From positions 1 through 64,000 of the forward strand of contig JARVKI010000072.1 of assembly GCA_036674765.1 (NCBI GenBank): a DNA stretch of 64,000 nucleotides, written 5' to 3'. The notes below the pieces were generated by a model. The model was not told where the DNA came from and searched no databases. It worked only from the letters and a program-made list of their open reading frames with translations. The stretch's first letter is position 1. Each line of letters opens with the position of its first letter. This DNA comes from Seiridium cupressi. Lineage: Eukaryota > Ascomycota > Sordariomycetes > Amphisphaeriales > Sporocadaceae. The position numbers and the translations under genes were made by a program. Shown here in pieces: positions 22,288 through 35,352 of this stretch.

Positions 22288-25200
22288 CCACATCCCACGG
22301 CTGCATATGCTGTGCGAGCGGAGTGCCACTACTGGGGTGTGTGTCCTGTTTCTGGGTTTGGCAGGAGGGGCAACGGAGAAAAGTTAGAGACAGGATGGAG
22401 AGGAGGTGAGGAGAAAATATGATAGGTCACATTGAAGCTCCGAACGTCAGATTCGGCAGTGCGAGATCGCGCCCTCATTTCGAGTATGACAGCATGTAGA
22501 GGTGCAGATACCCGCACAACTCCTCTCCTGTTATCGGGGCGGAAAAACAAAAAAAAAGTATACAACTATCAAGGGAAGATTGAAAGATCGTAAGGTTCTC
22601 AGCAATGTGGGGAGCATCGTTGATATGTGGCTCCCTAGTTAGAATGGGCGGGTATTCCGGGGCCACTGTGCTGCGTTCTGCGAGATCTCATCAGCCGAGA
22701 GCCTGGAGCCTGGATCTATATATTTCTTGCTAAGATTGCCGAGTATTACTCATAGCCGGGTTTTAAATTAAGGTTGTCATGTCACCCGTTCCGTTTTCAT
22801 GACTGGTGCCGATAAAACCGGCCAGTGAAAAGTATGTATGTACCCTAGGTAGTTTTCACCCGTGATGGCAACGCGGCTACCCGCATGTTGGAGAGCCACC
22901 CCATTGCCCAATCATGATAAGGGGACCTCATTGGTTTTCTAATGAACTACAACCGCAGAAGAACTGTTGCAGGTGTGGCTGAGAATCGAGGTTAGATCAT
23001 ACCCTCATCTTGACATATAACGAGTACTGTGGCACTTGGCTAGACACTTTCCGTATGCCATCGCAGGTTGATGGATGACTAGTGGGAAACACGACGACCC
23101 CATGCTATTTTCTCGGTGGATCTCAGGATGCAAGAGTGGTTTCCCCGGCCACATCTATCCCTTACTTGCATGCTGAGACAACTGTGGCTCACAATCATAT
23201 GATGGCTTCTCATTCGTTGTGCAGTGCCATTATTGTTGCCGGGGTGGCTGCGTTGTGTCGCGAGCCGTCTCGATCAGACCAGGGTAACGCTTGGTGACTG
23301 GATCGCTCATATTTCCGACGTCAGATTGATTGACATGTCCGTTCCTTGCATGGGCCGGTTGGCCTGCTGCTGGATCATGGGTAATCTGGCAGTTGACGGA
23401 GCTGGTCAACACACATCCGACGCTTGCGCGCTTGTTTCCTAGCCACGCCAGGGTGTCACATCTCAGATGGCTGTGATGTGCCCGAAGAGGTAATTGTATC
23501 CTGCGGGGCTCACGTCGAAGCTACTTCGTTCATTCAACAAGGAAAACTGCCCTGTTGTGACTCTCTGTCAAGACTGCGCGGAGGGGTTTTCCTCCACCTC
23601 CGCAAGCGCCACATTAGATCGTAAGATATGGCGTCTTTCAGCCTCATTTCAAAGTCCGAAATAGCTGGAATTAAAGCTGAATCAGGTTGTTTGAACCAAT
23701 ATTTCTCGGTCTTCATAATGATCGAGGCCCACATTTGGGAAAGAATGGATTCCATCCTGGATGCATTCAATGAAATCCACCCGTACCATCGTATTTCTTT
23801 TCTTGGTATGCAGGCCGAAAGATGCAGCGCATCTCTACTTCTTCATACATGCCAGCTTTATTTATGACATGTCAAACAGCCAGCAGACCAGTGGGGGGGA
23901 ACTGATTTGGGCAGATGTTTAGAGCATGCTGGGAGACACAGGCCTGAATATGGTAATTGACAGACCGCTCATTCGGGTTCGATTCGCGAGCCCCGTTGAT
24001 CTTGATGGGGCTCTCATCTGCACGATGCTTCAACTATGGAAAGATAAAACACACAGCCCTTGCTGCACAAGGCACGTGAGAGGAATGCAGAGAACCAGAT
24101 AGGTAGAGCGATTATCCACGCTTAGGTCGGCCTCGGCGAGATATTGGGTTTGGAAGAGTATTTCTTGACCAAACTCATCTCGCGTGGATTCAGGAGGTGG
24201 GGATTGCCTGACATTACTGGTATTGCGGTAGGATTCTCACCAAAGGCACCACACCACAGTAGGTATGTAAAGCGAGGGTTGTGATCCATCTCCACAGATC
24301 CATTAAAACGGACCGCCGGATTAGATCCCGCCGCCGGGGCTAGATTTTCTTGACAGCGGGGACTAGCAGTGATCTCCTCTGAAAGCCGCACTCCTAGTTT
24401 GCCGCACGCGCCGATTAGCAGATCCGCAAGCTCACGTGGAATCGGTAAACTGGGAGGGAAAGAAAAAGAAAAGGCCGATCGCAGTGGGTGATCGCGGTTG
24501 CAGGAGCATACCTACATACCCAGAAAAGCCGTTGCTTGGAGTTCTGCGGCAGCTTCCGGTTTGGGGACATGCATTTCGAACGATTGTCGTCAATTTTGAC
24601 AGGTCGCTGCCCTCTGGTGCTGGTCCCAGTCGTGTAGGCATCAGGGGCCAAGAGCAATCCAATCGCAAAGCCTGGGCGGGGGATTGGCAGGTAGCAGGCA
24701 TGGTGCACACTCGAAAATCGTTTTGTATGTACTGACCTTTGCCAATGTGACCGAGGCCAGCATCGCAAATTGCTCCGTGGTTTTATTTTATTTTTAATTT
24801 GTTGCCACGGAGGGGACAATGACCTCGTTTGGGTCGCCAGTACTGCACGGGTTATATCCAGAAAGTAACATTGTATTCCTTTAGAGTTCGACCGTTCTAA
24901 CGCGCTGACTGATAGATGTGCCAGGTGCCTGGGGTGGTCTCTAGTGTGGCCCCTCCGTACGAAGGGGCACCATAGTTCAGACGGCCACTTAGACGGCTCT
25001 GGAGCCGGCGGCATGACTATGCGCCGACGTTTGACGGCCATGCTTCCGGTATGGCGTCCGTGTCGCTAGCCAGTGCTTGGTCGCCATTGACAAACGGGCA
25101 TGTCGCAGCTAGCCGGGCTGCTTGCGCGCATGTATCCGGCTGGCTGGGTTGGCGAATAGAGACACGGCGGGCGGGCTGAGAGTGCAGCCGTCATGCTGCA

Positions 25201-28200
25201 AGATGACTTACTTGCAAGTGACCAAGGTTGCCGGTTACAGTAGCGTGCTGCTGCTGTTCCCGTTCCTGCCCATCGTCCGTCCAGCACAGCCAGGGTTTAC
25301 ATGACAGACTAACGCAGCGAGGAGAGTTGGCCGGCAATGCTGAGCCTCTCGTCTGATTGGAGGCTGAGAAGGATCTGAGTTTCTATGCCAATGATACGAT
25401 TGCTGAAGAAGATCGAGGTCGGGAATCTAGTGGCATAACACAACGAATAGAACTTCTCCGCAATCGGTAGCGAAGGAAAAGCAAAGATGAGGCGGTCAGA
25501 TCGCTGAGAGGGCTGTGTGGGGAAGCTGTTGCTGGGAATCCATTGGCCGGGCGCGCTGCTCCCCCCACGCTGTGAATTCTGTTTGTCATTCTGCGGCAGC
25601 GGCCGTACGTGATGCCCAGCATCGAAACACCATCCAACACCGGAATCTGTGATAAGCGAGTGCGCACCAGGGAGCCCGGCACTCGACCTCGCACCAGTCC
25701 ACGGGTATCACGAGACGGGCTCTGAGCTCGCTGAGTGGACTACCATGGCAGATGAAGTGCCGCGCCTCAGTATAGCACGTTGCTGATAAGAAGTTTAGCG
25801 AGGAGTCGCATCTCTCCCACGTGCACAAATCGTGGAGAGCGAGAATGATCAAGGGCGGTCCCAGTTCAACGGGCACATACCATATCGCAGAGCCATTCTT
25901 GCCCAGCAGCAGATTGGGCTGTCTGAGTGGACTTCTGCCACCTTGCATTTTCCCTCTTTCTGCCAGCAAGATGGCCCTGTCATCGCCAGGACCCTTCTGA
26001 AATTTCGTCACTGCCACGCTGGAAGGAAGGAAACAGGGCCTACAATCCGCGGTGTCCCCGGTCAATATCCGCCCATAGTCCAGGATTCTGGGTGTGATCG
26101 AGGGGCGCTCCAGGCGTTCAGGCACACAAATTAGATTGGGGGATCATCCGCATCTTACCAGTCTGCTGGATCTATCTTGGGCCCCCCTGCCTGACAAGGA
26201 TATCTGCGGCTGCCCAAATTCATCCAAGCTATGATCACGTTGGGCTTCATCGGTATCAATAGTCTTCGGCCTCAGCGAAGTTGGATTGCACACTGCACGA
26301 TGAACAGCGCCGTACGTAGCAGGGTCGTTCCAGACTGATACCAGAGGAGGAAATTTTATTTCTCTCTTACCCCCCCGTCTGGTCTGCCTTAATGCCTCAC
26401 TCAACCCATAGGCGTTGCCTCTACACCGGCGCGCCAAATGTGACCTGTCGACTGACCATGCTCTAGCATGAGCAAAGCCGAAAATCGACCTTGCGCATCT
26501 CGTTGCGATTTTCCCGCTCTGCCCGCGTAATTGTTGCTGTGATCTCAGATGGACGGAGCTTCCACATTCGCAAGCACGCAATATGTCACAAACTGTTCAT
26601 GTGAGCATATATAGCGCGCTTTATTCTAGAGATCTGCGTACAGATCGTGATAGTGGCACGAAACAAACCTGGTCACACTCGAAACAGAATAGTGGTTTGG
26701 CATCTTGATCGCCGACCTCGATCCGTATGTAACATAACACCCGGTGGCTTGCATAGAAACCATTGCAATGGGTCAACTAGGCTTCGAATTGCCTCTGTAT
26801 CACCACCCCTTTTCGCCATGTCAACTGTCGAAACGTTCATCCCAGTGCTTCGGGCCCTAAGAATCGAGCCGGTTACGCCAAGTCACGGTAAGACCACCAC
26901 TTCAAGCGGCATTCATGAGCTCAGATGCCTGGCTCCCCTGTACAAGGAGAATGGGATCTGGAACGATCCCGGTTACTCAAGTATGCCACCCACCTACGCT
27001 AAAGTTGGTCATATTCAGCTATTGGCCCTTGCTGATGTGACCCTAGTTCACCAGGCATGACGTTTGAACCATGAAGCTGAGCCAAGCAGACTATTTGTAG
27101 GAACCCGGCAGCCTGGTCAGATCGAGCCTGGGGAGGTGATGAAGAAGCCGTGCTTGTCGTGAAGCGGGAGACGCCAGTAGGTGAGGACGCCTCAAACAGT
27201 CGAGGGTGTCCGTTTCCTATGGTCGTGGGCCGACATTGGGGATGGTGGGACAGTGGACCATATGGCCAGCGGCAGCGGTCCGCCCACGGGACGCTTCGGC
27301 CTCTACATGAATAGACCCAAGTACCGGGCTCTCTTATCCGTGACGTGCTCCATAACTAGATCGCGAGTCCAAGTTAAACTCTCGGTAACTAATGCGGAAT
27401 TGGGCATAGCTATGTGCTGTGCACTACAGGCGACGAGAGCGGCTGGACGTTTCTGGCGACCAGGCAAGCCCCCACACTAACTAGGTGGGCCACCCATACT
27501 CCTTCCTTAGCGGGCGTCACTATGCCCTCGTTCGATGGTCTCCAACTGTGACTAGACGCCGCCACAAGCTCTTCCGCACTGTCTACATCTTACAGCCCAG
27601 AACTGCGCGTGAGAAATGCCTCCACTGCGGCCCGTTGACAGGGTGCCCGCCAGATTTAGACTCCAGGCACGCTCGCTCGTGTGGGCTCGCCAGGCCGGGC
27701 CTCGATGCCTGCGTCAGGGAGAAACATTCAACCACCCGTAATTTATGACTTGACATCGGGGAAGCGATCGTGACGCGACCTTCATGGTTCTCCTGCATCT
27801 CGCTGTCCAGCAAGATTACCACTTGATGGAAACCCTTGCGCCTACTCCCTGCCATTCATTAGCCGACCCAAGATCCATGATCCTGGTCGACCCATTGTAT
27901 AGCGCCCACCCACAGCTATACGTTCTCTGTCTGTCTGCATGTCCGCAGCTGCAAAAAATGAGCAACTACAGCAGAAGTACTTCAACAGCTTTGCTTGACA
28001 ATGCACTCCCTCCCATAGCTCATACGGCCAGGCGGGGCCGTGATCTTAACTGCGAGGCATCGTGTGGTCCGTTTAATCAAACGTCCGTCCTCAGCTCACA
28101 TCGTCAGCAGTCCAGTTATGAACCTTATGATGATGCTGCATTGTGCCGTCTGCTTCCTGTCTGTACAACTCATTTCCTGCAGTGCATACCGTCTCTCGAG

Positions 28201-29566
28201 CCACAAAAAACCAATGCTAGGGGGGGTGGTCTTGGGCCACAGGTCAGATGCACAAGTGGCACTATCCAGCGCAGCTCCATCGTCCATCGAGCCCCCAAAT
28301 GATCTAACCTAACTAACTGTCAATCGATCTGCTTTGGCTGCGCGGACAAGTTTCGATCTACGTACAGCTTGAATAAGCAGGCCTCCCCACCTATACGGTA
28401 TGGTACTTCAGACCCTGGCCAGCCCAAGACACTCTGGACGGGACCGAGGAGACAGCAGCTGTGACCAGAGCGCTAACCCGGGGTGTCCATCTATCTCGCC
28501 CTGACGGGGTGTACCCATGTCTCAGTCGTCCCGTCTAGTACCAAGAGCCACGCACGATATGCCCCATCCTCTCGCAAGCATCCTTACGAGGGGGTCATTT
28601 TCCGGGTAGGCAATACCTATGATTTTTTTTTTATCTCGAGCCCCATGTCTCAATCCCTGTGTCTCTCCCGCGAAGGGCTAAGGGTTGATCTTGAGCAGGG
28701 GTGGTCATTTTTTGGGGCGGCTGAGTGACTAGAGCCAAACTCCCAAGTCACTCCCCAGGTACATCATCTGTGGTAGTCGTGGATCCGTTGCTCTTCCCCC
28801 GACTCCGCGCAGCCAGGCCAACTTGCCTTCGTCGTAATCTAATCTATATGCCAAGTTCATTCGCAACAGGATGGCTCTGAGGGCGAAAAGCCCGACCAGA
28901 GGAGAACCCAAACTAAGTTATATTACATGCACTGCCGGCATCTGCGCGGCTTCGTCCCGGAAACTGGGCACTAGCCATCTCTGCCGCATTTGTACTAGAT
29001 GTCTTTGGCCTGTCACCCTGCGTAATGGTGTTCGAGCTCCCAAGCCTCACTTAAAAATCTCTCTTGCCCAGAGTACGTACCTCCCTGATCCTAGTCAGCC
29101 CAAACGCCCATCGAGAGCTACTCGACAGGCCTGTGCTTCAGACAGCCTGGATGTATCTGGCTCGTTTCCCTTGTACCTATGGCGCATACTCTGCTCTACT
29201 CTCCGGGATGGGGCCCAATTGGTCACTGGGCACGACCCTGATCCTCACCACCAACCGGCCAAAAAGGTATACATAGCTCTCGCCCTCCCCGGATTTGCTT
29301 CCTTGCTTCACTCGGGCTATCTACTCATAGATCCAGCAACTTTCAAGTGCGATCTCGAGAACTCTCCTTTCCTTTTTACGAACCGGTGGTATTTTGCTTT
29401 TATTGTTACAACTTCCTACTTCTGCCCTCCAGACCACACAGCCCGTCCTCACAACAACATCAACAACAACAACAACAACACTGATCGCAGGTTCTCAGTC
29501 CGGAACCGAGCACATCTTTATGAACAGCTAGTGTTGATCTAATCAATACAGACGGCACTGGTCAAG

Positions 29567-31334
29567 ATGGCGCAACAACACTCACCTCCGTCCAACTGGG
29601 ATCGCTGGCCTGGACACTATCAGCAAAATGCACAGTATTCGGCGATTGACACATCTGGAATCATATCCTACGACCCAAGGGTCTCTTCAGCCGCTCCCTT
29701 ACCATCCCACCACCACCATGAAGCCCAGTATGCCATGGGCACAACGTATACCATGGCATCAGTACCGAGTATGGCGCCGCCACATAGTAACTTCGGCGTC
29801 CACCCCTACACCCCGACCTCGCCCACATCCATGGTGTTGCCCTATCGCCAATTTGGGGACGATCGATCAGCCCTGAGTGAGACTTCCCACGGACTACCAT
29901 ACCAACACAGGGAGAGCCAGCCAATCTACAGGCGGGACTACGTGACCAGCCCTCAAATCAAGCGGGATCCCGTACCGAGCCAGCTGCCTCTACCAGCGGC
30001 TCCTGAGCAAGGGAACTCAAGCGAGGCTCCTGTCCCCGAGGTCACACCAAAGCCTTACGTGGGAAACACTCACATTGACGAGATGATGCGGGCAATTCAG
30101 GCCCAAGAAAGTGACGAGGACGAGGACGTAGAAGAAGAGGAGGAGGAGGAGGAGGAGGATGGCGAGGAAGAAGACGAGGACGAGGAGGACCAGGACACCC
30201 CGAAAGGCAGCCTACAATCGCCTCCATGCAGCAGCGCTGGGTCTCGGTGCTCTAGCCCACGATCGACCAAATCCAAACGCCGCAACAAGTTGAGCAAGGA
30301 AAAGCGCAGGTGTACTTGGGACGGCTGTAAGCGGACCTTTACACAAGGCACGCATATGAGAATCCACATGCGCAGCCACACTGGGGAAAAGCCTTATGTG
30401 AGTATCATACTGGGCGTCGCCTTGGAATTTTTGCTGATACCGGCCTGCAGGCCTGCACATTCCAGAATTGCCATTGGACTTTCTCCCAGCACGGGAATCT
30501 GAAGGTGAGCACTATGGGTCCCCCTGAGAAGTTGCGAAAACATGAAGGCTGATCCATGCTAGACTCACTTTCGTCGACACACCGGAGAGAAGCCATACAA
30601 GTGTGATCAGTGCCCCAGAGAGTTTGCACAAAAGGGCAACCTCAGAGCTCATCAGTCGGTCCACGATCCGACCAAGCGATTCCATTGTCTGATTGACAAT
30701 TGCGACAAGCCCTTCACACAAAGGGGGAACTTGAAGGTTCGCCCCCCCCTTACCTCTAACCCCCAGTCCTACAATAAGGTTTCCATGCTAATAAAATACG
30801 GTATAGAACCACCAGAACAAGTTCCACAAGGAATCCGTCATGAAGTACATTGAGCTGTTCTCCAACAAGACTCTCAACGAGCTCCAAGATCCCGAAGACC
30901 GGAAGCTTTTCGTTCATTTCAAGGACGTCTACAAGAACATGAACAGAGGGATCAAGGGCCGTGGTCGCGGACGCACCATCCAGAAGAAGAGCAACAACAA
31001 TCAGATGCAAGCTCTTCACGACGTGCCCATGTACCCGTCGCAGCAGCGCACACCGCCGATGGAGCATTCGATACCTCACCAATTCTCCCACCTCCCGTCG
31101 TACCCTCAGCACGGTCTACCACAAGCGCAAAGCTGGCAGGGATACCCAGTTGCTCCTCGCGACGGCTCATATCACGTCGTCCCATCCACTCGTACCCATT
31201 ACGACATGTACGAGTTGGAGCACGAGAACATGTCCAGCAGCGCCTCCAGCGCCGGCACCATCAGCACTCCTGCCACTTCAGTCTACGACGAGGAGCACGG
31301 CCGCAGTCTTGCATTCCGCGACCGGCTCTACTAA
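29567..31334 (+). CDS. azf1: AZF1-like C2H2 zinc-finger transcription factor
   Basis: Four exons (29567-30397, 30451-30504, 30563-30736, 30807-31334) give 528 aa. The N-terminus is low-complexity (Gln/Pro/Ser) with a long acidic run at about residues 183-210. Four C2H2 fingers follow at 249-271, 279-301, 309-329 and 337-360. Immediately after lies a conserved tail with KLFVHFKDVYKNMNRGIKGRGRGR; fingers plus this NRGIKGRG block are characteristic of yeast Azf1 and its filamentous orthologues, linked to carbon and cell-wall gene control. Introns are 53, 58 and 70 nt. Introns 2 and 3 both cut the coding sequence after GNLK at phase 0 inside fingers 2 and 4. The last donor (GTTCGC) is non-consensus but restores the frame. 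The target genes here are unknown. Confidence 0.85.
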
Positions 31335-34300
31335 CCTGTTGGTTGGCGTACGCTGCATATGATGACGATGATTTCTGATGACCACACGCGCAACTCTAGG
31401 ACATTCTTCTGGGATTCTGCTAAAGAACAGACATGTCCATGTATGAAATGTCACGTACCAACGACTGACAGCAACAACGACGTCAACGACAGGTCGAACG
31501 GAACGACATGATTCGATGTCCACGATCCGCCCGCAGATTTTACCGGGGGCGGGTCACTTATTTCCTCGACTAATTTCCCTAATTTCTATATACGTGGCCT
31601 TGGCGCCACTATTATTATACATCAGCACACGAATCTACGGGGGGGATTCAAGGTACGAATACGGGGTGGCACTCTGTCTTTTTTCACAACAAAAGTTACA
31701 CACACACACACACACACACACACTGGTGTCTTAGCAACAAGAGAAGACTATCAAAAACCACATCATTGGGGGCGATTCAAAAAGCACAACAAGCACTACT
31801 ATACAACCAGCTCTACGACGGGCGCGGGGCAGCAAACCTCTGATGCATTTTATTTCATGTTGGTTCTACGGGAGCGTGGGGGGAAAGAAAACGGCGAGTA
31901 TAGAGCCTACGGGCGGCCAGCGTTGTTTGACAGATACAGGTGTGTGGTCCGATTGGCTGGGCTATGATTGGGAAGGCTGTCTGAACATCAAACTTTTTTC
32001 TGTTTCCCAAGGGGTTCCTTTTTTTCCTGTCCCCTTATTCCCTTTACCATCTTCCTCTTGTCACTCTCATGTCACTAATGTCTTTTCATTATTTGTTCAC
32101 CGGTGATCCTAACCGGATCGGTCTGCGTTGTGTTTTTTTTTTTTTTCTTTTCTTTACGAGAATCTGATTTTACTGCGGGATCTCAAAGTCAGCTTGTATC
32201 TAGTTTTTTCTTTTTTTTTCTGAAGGGGTTTTTTTCTGGCCATCCGCACTGTCTTTCCCCTTTGCAAGTGGGAAAGACGGCGACGAGGAGGCTGCAGATG
32301 GTGTGCTACGTGGGCATGCTGAAGACGTCCGGCACCCCTGCATCAGGGATGTTGGGTGCTACGTCGATGAAGGCAAGAAAGGTAATCATTCATCCAAGGA
32401 TACGCGTTTCGGGGGGTAAAAAAGGGATAGGCGCGCCTGTTGATTTTGCAACCGGGCAGCGCAGGTGTCATTAGAGCGGTCAATACCCAAGGCGTGTCAG
32501 GGTTTTCAGACTCTTCTTTGATTGGGAAACTGGGGGAGGGAACCGGTCGGGGTGTTGGGCGCAACATCATACAGTACAGCAACAGGGGCGCGGTCAACTG
32601 AGCTGCGACCTGGGCGCAAGGCTCTCTGTCACACACTACAGGGAACAAAGCTTGGAAACCGAACTATTGCATGTAGATACCTTACCTATCTAGCAAATGC
32701 CCATCTATTATTTACTGAGCCTTGCCCTGTTGCAGTATGTGCATTGTCGCTCTCGACTTGACGCTTCACTCTTCTGCGCCCTGGGCCACCCTTGTCCTGC
32801 ATCGGCGTGCATTATGCTACCACCTAGGAGACCTGCGAATGAGCGGAGGTCACGGGAGCACTATGCATGCCTTGTTCGCAATCGAACGTGGGAACAATCG
32901 GTTATGACGAGCATCGGAGATACCAACATATCGGGAACAAATCGTCAGAAGGCTGCATTATCCCCTCTGCTGCCTCCCCCCCTGGTTGTCCATCAAAGCC
33001 TGAACGTTATGCCACTGTCACTCTGTATTGACCCTGGAAGATCCAGCCCGGTCCAACGCCTGCCAGACAGTAAAACAAAAATTTTACCCGAGAACTGCCA
33101 CCCAAATTCTTCTGACCTCATACCGCGTCTCTCACCAAAAAACGGCTTTCTCAAGGTTTGCGGGACGTGGCCGGCCCCTGAATATCGCAGACTGGAGCGA
33201 CCCGAACCCTAATCGCACCCCTGCGCGAGCCCTATATTCTTTGTGATATCCTCGTTCTTGAACCCTCGTTTTTTGCGAGTCAGATATTAATAGATCACCC
33301 ACCCCTTCCCCTGCCCTAGTGTGAAATCGTACGAACGGACGGACTGACATGCAGTCCGGCCCTGTTATTTTCTTCTATTAGCAGCACCTTGCGAATTTGG
33401 CTTGGCGAACTTGGGAGACCCAACTGGGGTGACGAGTCTCCTAGCCGGGTAGCCGGTGCCCGGAGAATTACGTCTACCTCCTACCCTTGCAAACCTTATT
33501 AGATTGGACGGGTCGGTACGGGTGCTTTGATGCAAGCGAGTATACGTCGTCCGCGAAGAGGTCGTCCCAAACCTTATTTGCCTGAATGGGTCAGACACCG
33601 CTAGATTCTCACGCACATGTCGAATTATGCAGCATAGTCGCCTCCATCGCCAATGACTTGCAGCGAACTATCGTGGCCGGATGCTATTCCCTAGATCGCC
33701 ATAGGAGGCGCGCACTAACCACATCCGAATCTTGGGCAGCCCACTTGGCACCTATACGTCGGGATACCTGGCGGTACCCTCCTCGTCAACCACGCCCACT
33801 ACGTTCGCGTGTCGATCCGGCCGCTGCTCCCGTGGACTCATTAGTAAGTAGACGGGCACAGATACCGCGCTGGGGCTAGGGGTGAAAGGGAGGGGGAGGG
33901 CGGCTAAACCCCAGCCTCATGCAGACGTTTTCACATTTTCAGTACGACTTGATCGTCCATGATCAGTCTGGATTTCCAATGACCAAGTATGCAGATTTCA
34001 AGTTGATTTCAGAAACAGGGTCCAGGGCTGCTCACAGTTGCTCACCGCCCCTGCAGGATGCCAGATGCAGAAGCCCAGGGTTGCCGCACCAGACGTTTCA
34101 TTGGCCACGCAAGGCGAGCATAACCTGCAACCTTCATGTACAAATCCCCAATGCTTTCACCGCCACGAGAGTCTTCCCCAGTGGCTCCGGGCTCTTCCAG
34201 ATAAACGTTCTGTCACCACTGCATGCATAGTCTGTGCGAGAAGAGCTACGGAGCTCGCCGCTCGCGAAGCAGAAGCGAGTATCGCGATCCCCAAGGCTGC

Positions 34301-34690
34301 AATCGCGTCGATGACCCATCGTTAACCAAAGTACGTGAACGTCGACGCCCTCCGGATGGCGTCAGGATTTTAGCTGCCGCCCAGCCTAACGGAGAGACAT
34401 TGGAGGCGGGATCTAAGGGATGACATGGGCTGGGCTGGGCTTGATAGATGCACTGTCTCCCACATCGGCGGCGCCTGAGCAGCACCTGATTGATGATGTT
34501 TCATATGCAACCCGTCGCTAAACCCAGCAGGACGCGAGGACCTGCAATGGACAGGCCCATTGGATATTAGTCAAGCTGAGGGGAAGCGAGATGTCTCAAT
34601 CTATCCAGTGCCGGCAGTATTGATTGTCAAGCGCCACTCACTCTAGGAGAATCGTCCGACTATGGCAAGCGTTGGCTGTTCCTGTCGCGT
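31335..34690. other. 3.4-kb intergenic region with simple repeats
   Basis: It holds the azf1 3' region, an AC dinucleotide repeat (31698-31723), T-rich tracts (T14 at 32133-32146 and more to 32230), and an unassigned stretch at about 33.35-33.9 kb with mid-sized frames on both strands but no domain. It ends at the 3' end of urm1. Confidence 0.5.
31698..31723. repeat. (AC)13 microsatellite
   Basis: Thirteen uninterrupted AC units lie about 360 bp downstream of the azf1 stop codon, possibly within its 3' untranslated region. Confidence 0.9.
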
Positions 34691-35352
34691 CTACCCTCCG
34701 TGCAGCGTGGAGACGAACAAGATATTGTCACCACTCTGAATCTCGTAGGCCTCCTCGCCCTCCAATTCCCAATCTGCGTCATTGATCAGGACAAGGATGC
34801 CCGGCCGGCTGGGAACCGCATCGTTAGCCTTGCTTTCCAGCACGGTAGCCCAAGTGAAGCCGCGTGAACAGCAAGCGGGGGGAGATTGGCCCGTGGCCAT
34901 AAGGCCGAAACAAGAAAAACGCCCATCATCCCAAAGGGGACCACGGCTATTGGCCCGCTGCGGAACGGCCAAGTGTGAGACTTACAGGTGGTCGTCTAGG
35001 ACGAAGAGCTCCTTGCGGTTGTCCTTCATCGTATTACGGCAGAGATAGTCGATGAGAAAAGCAATGGTTGCGGGTTTGCCATCCTTGCCAATGGCTGGGA
35101 TGGAGAGCGAATGGCGACGTTTGTCTTCAAAGAGCATCTCGAGCCCACCACTGTTAACACAGTCAGTGAGGCGCTGCGATTGGAGCCGCAAGTAGATTTC
35201 TCCCCCGGGGGTTTGTTAGAGTTCAACATGTTCCAGCGCTCTGTCATGGGGAATGGCTAGTCGGGCACTTACGTGAATTCGACCACGAGAGGAATTTTGG
35301 GCAGCTCACTGACAGCAACCACGTTCTGCGCTGTTTCACTTTCGGTGCTCAT
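34691..35352 (-). CDS. urm1: Ubiquitin-related modifier 1 (Urm1)
   Basis: Sulphur carrier for 2-thiolation of wobble uridine in cytosolic tRNAs, and a protein modifier (urmylation). Its C-terminal glycine is activated by Uba4. Three exons (35352-35273, 35150-34986, 34808-34691) give 120 aa ending in the required GG dipeptide (STLHGG) directly before TAG. Family blocks: [37 protein letters not shown] and [13 protein letters not shown]. Introns are 122 and 177 nt with GTAAGT donors; branch-like CTAAC is visible in the second. The chosen start MSTESETAQ gives slightly more than the usual 100-110 aa. The same frame stays open for about 218 codons upstream, but the extension is low-complexity and unlike the family, so it is treated as leader. 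Confidence 0.96.

Larger units (their letters stand above)
19499..29566. other. 10-kb region without a recognised gene
   Basis: All open frames in this stretch (up to 208 codons at 24415-25041 minus and 223 at 28871-29542 plus) lack domains, overlap other frames or have odd composition. I could not join short exons into any known family. Features present: an AC/CT microsatellite at 22001-22028, a hairpin followed by a T tract at 22260-22287, pyrimidine-rich and CAA-repeat leader sequence (29449-29478) just upstream of the AZF1-like gene. The region may be an extended promoter of that regulator, may carry unrecognised lineage-specific genes, or may hold noncoding transcripts. Confidence 0.5.

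Noticed and set aside
23930..24010. tRNA-like B-box (GGTTCGATTC) with a TAGAGCATGCTGGGA stretch upstream
   Set aside because: Acceptor arms do not pair, the T stem has a mismatch and no cloverleaf could be drawn, so it is not called a tRNA gene.
24415..25041. 208-codon minus-strand frame
   Set aside because: Composition is irregular with scattered Cys, Arg and Pro, no domain is visible, and frames on the other strand overlap it; judged chance.
28871..29542. 223-codon plus-strand frame just upstream of the AZF1-like gene
   Set aside because: It covers promoter/leader sequence including the CAA repeat and ends just before the azf1 start; the translation shows no domain and it is not in frame with azf1.
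33365..33879. Possible transposon relic with mid-sized frames on both strands
   Set aside because: No reverse transcriptase, integrase or transposase motif, and no terminal repeats could be seen.
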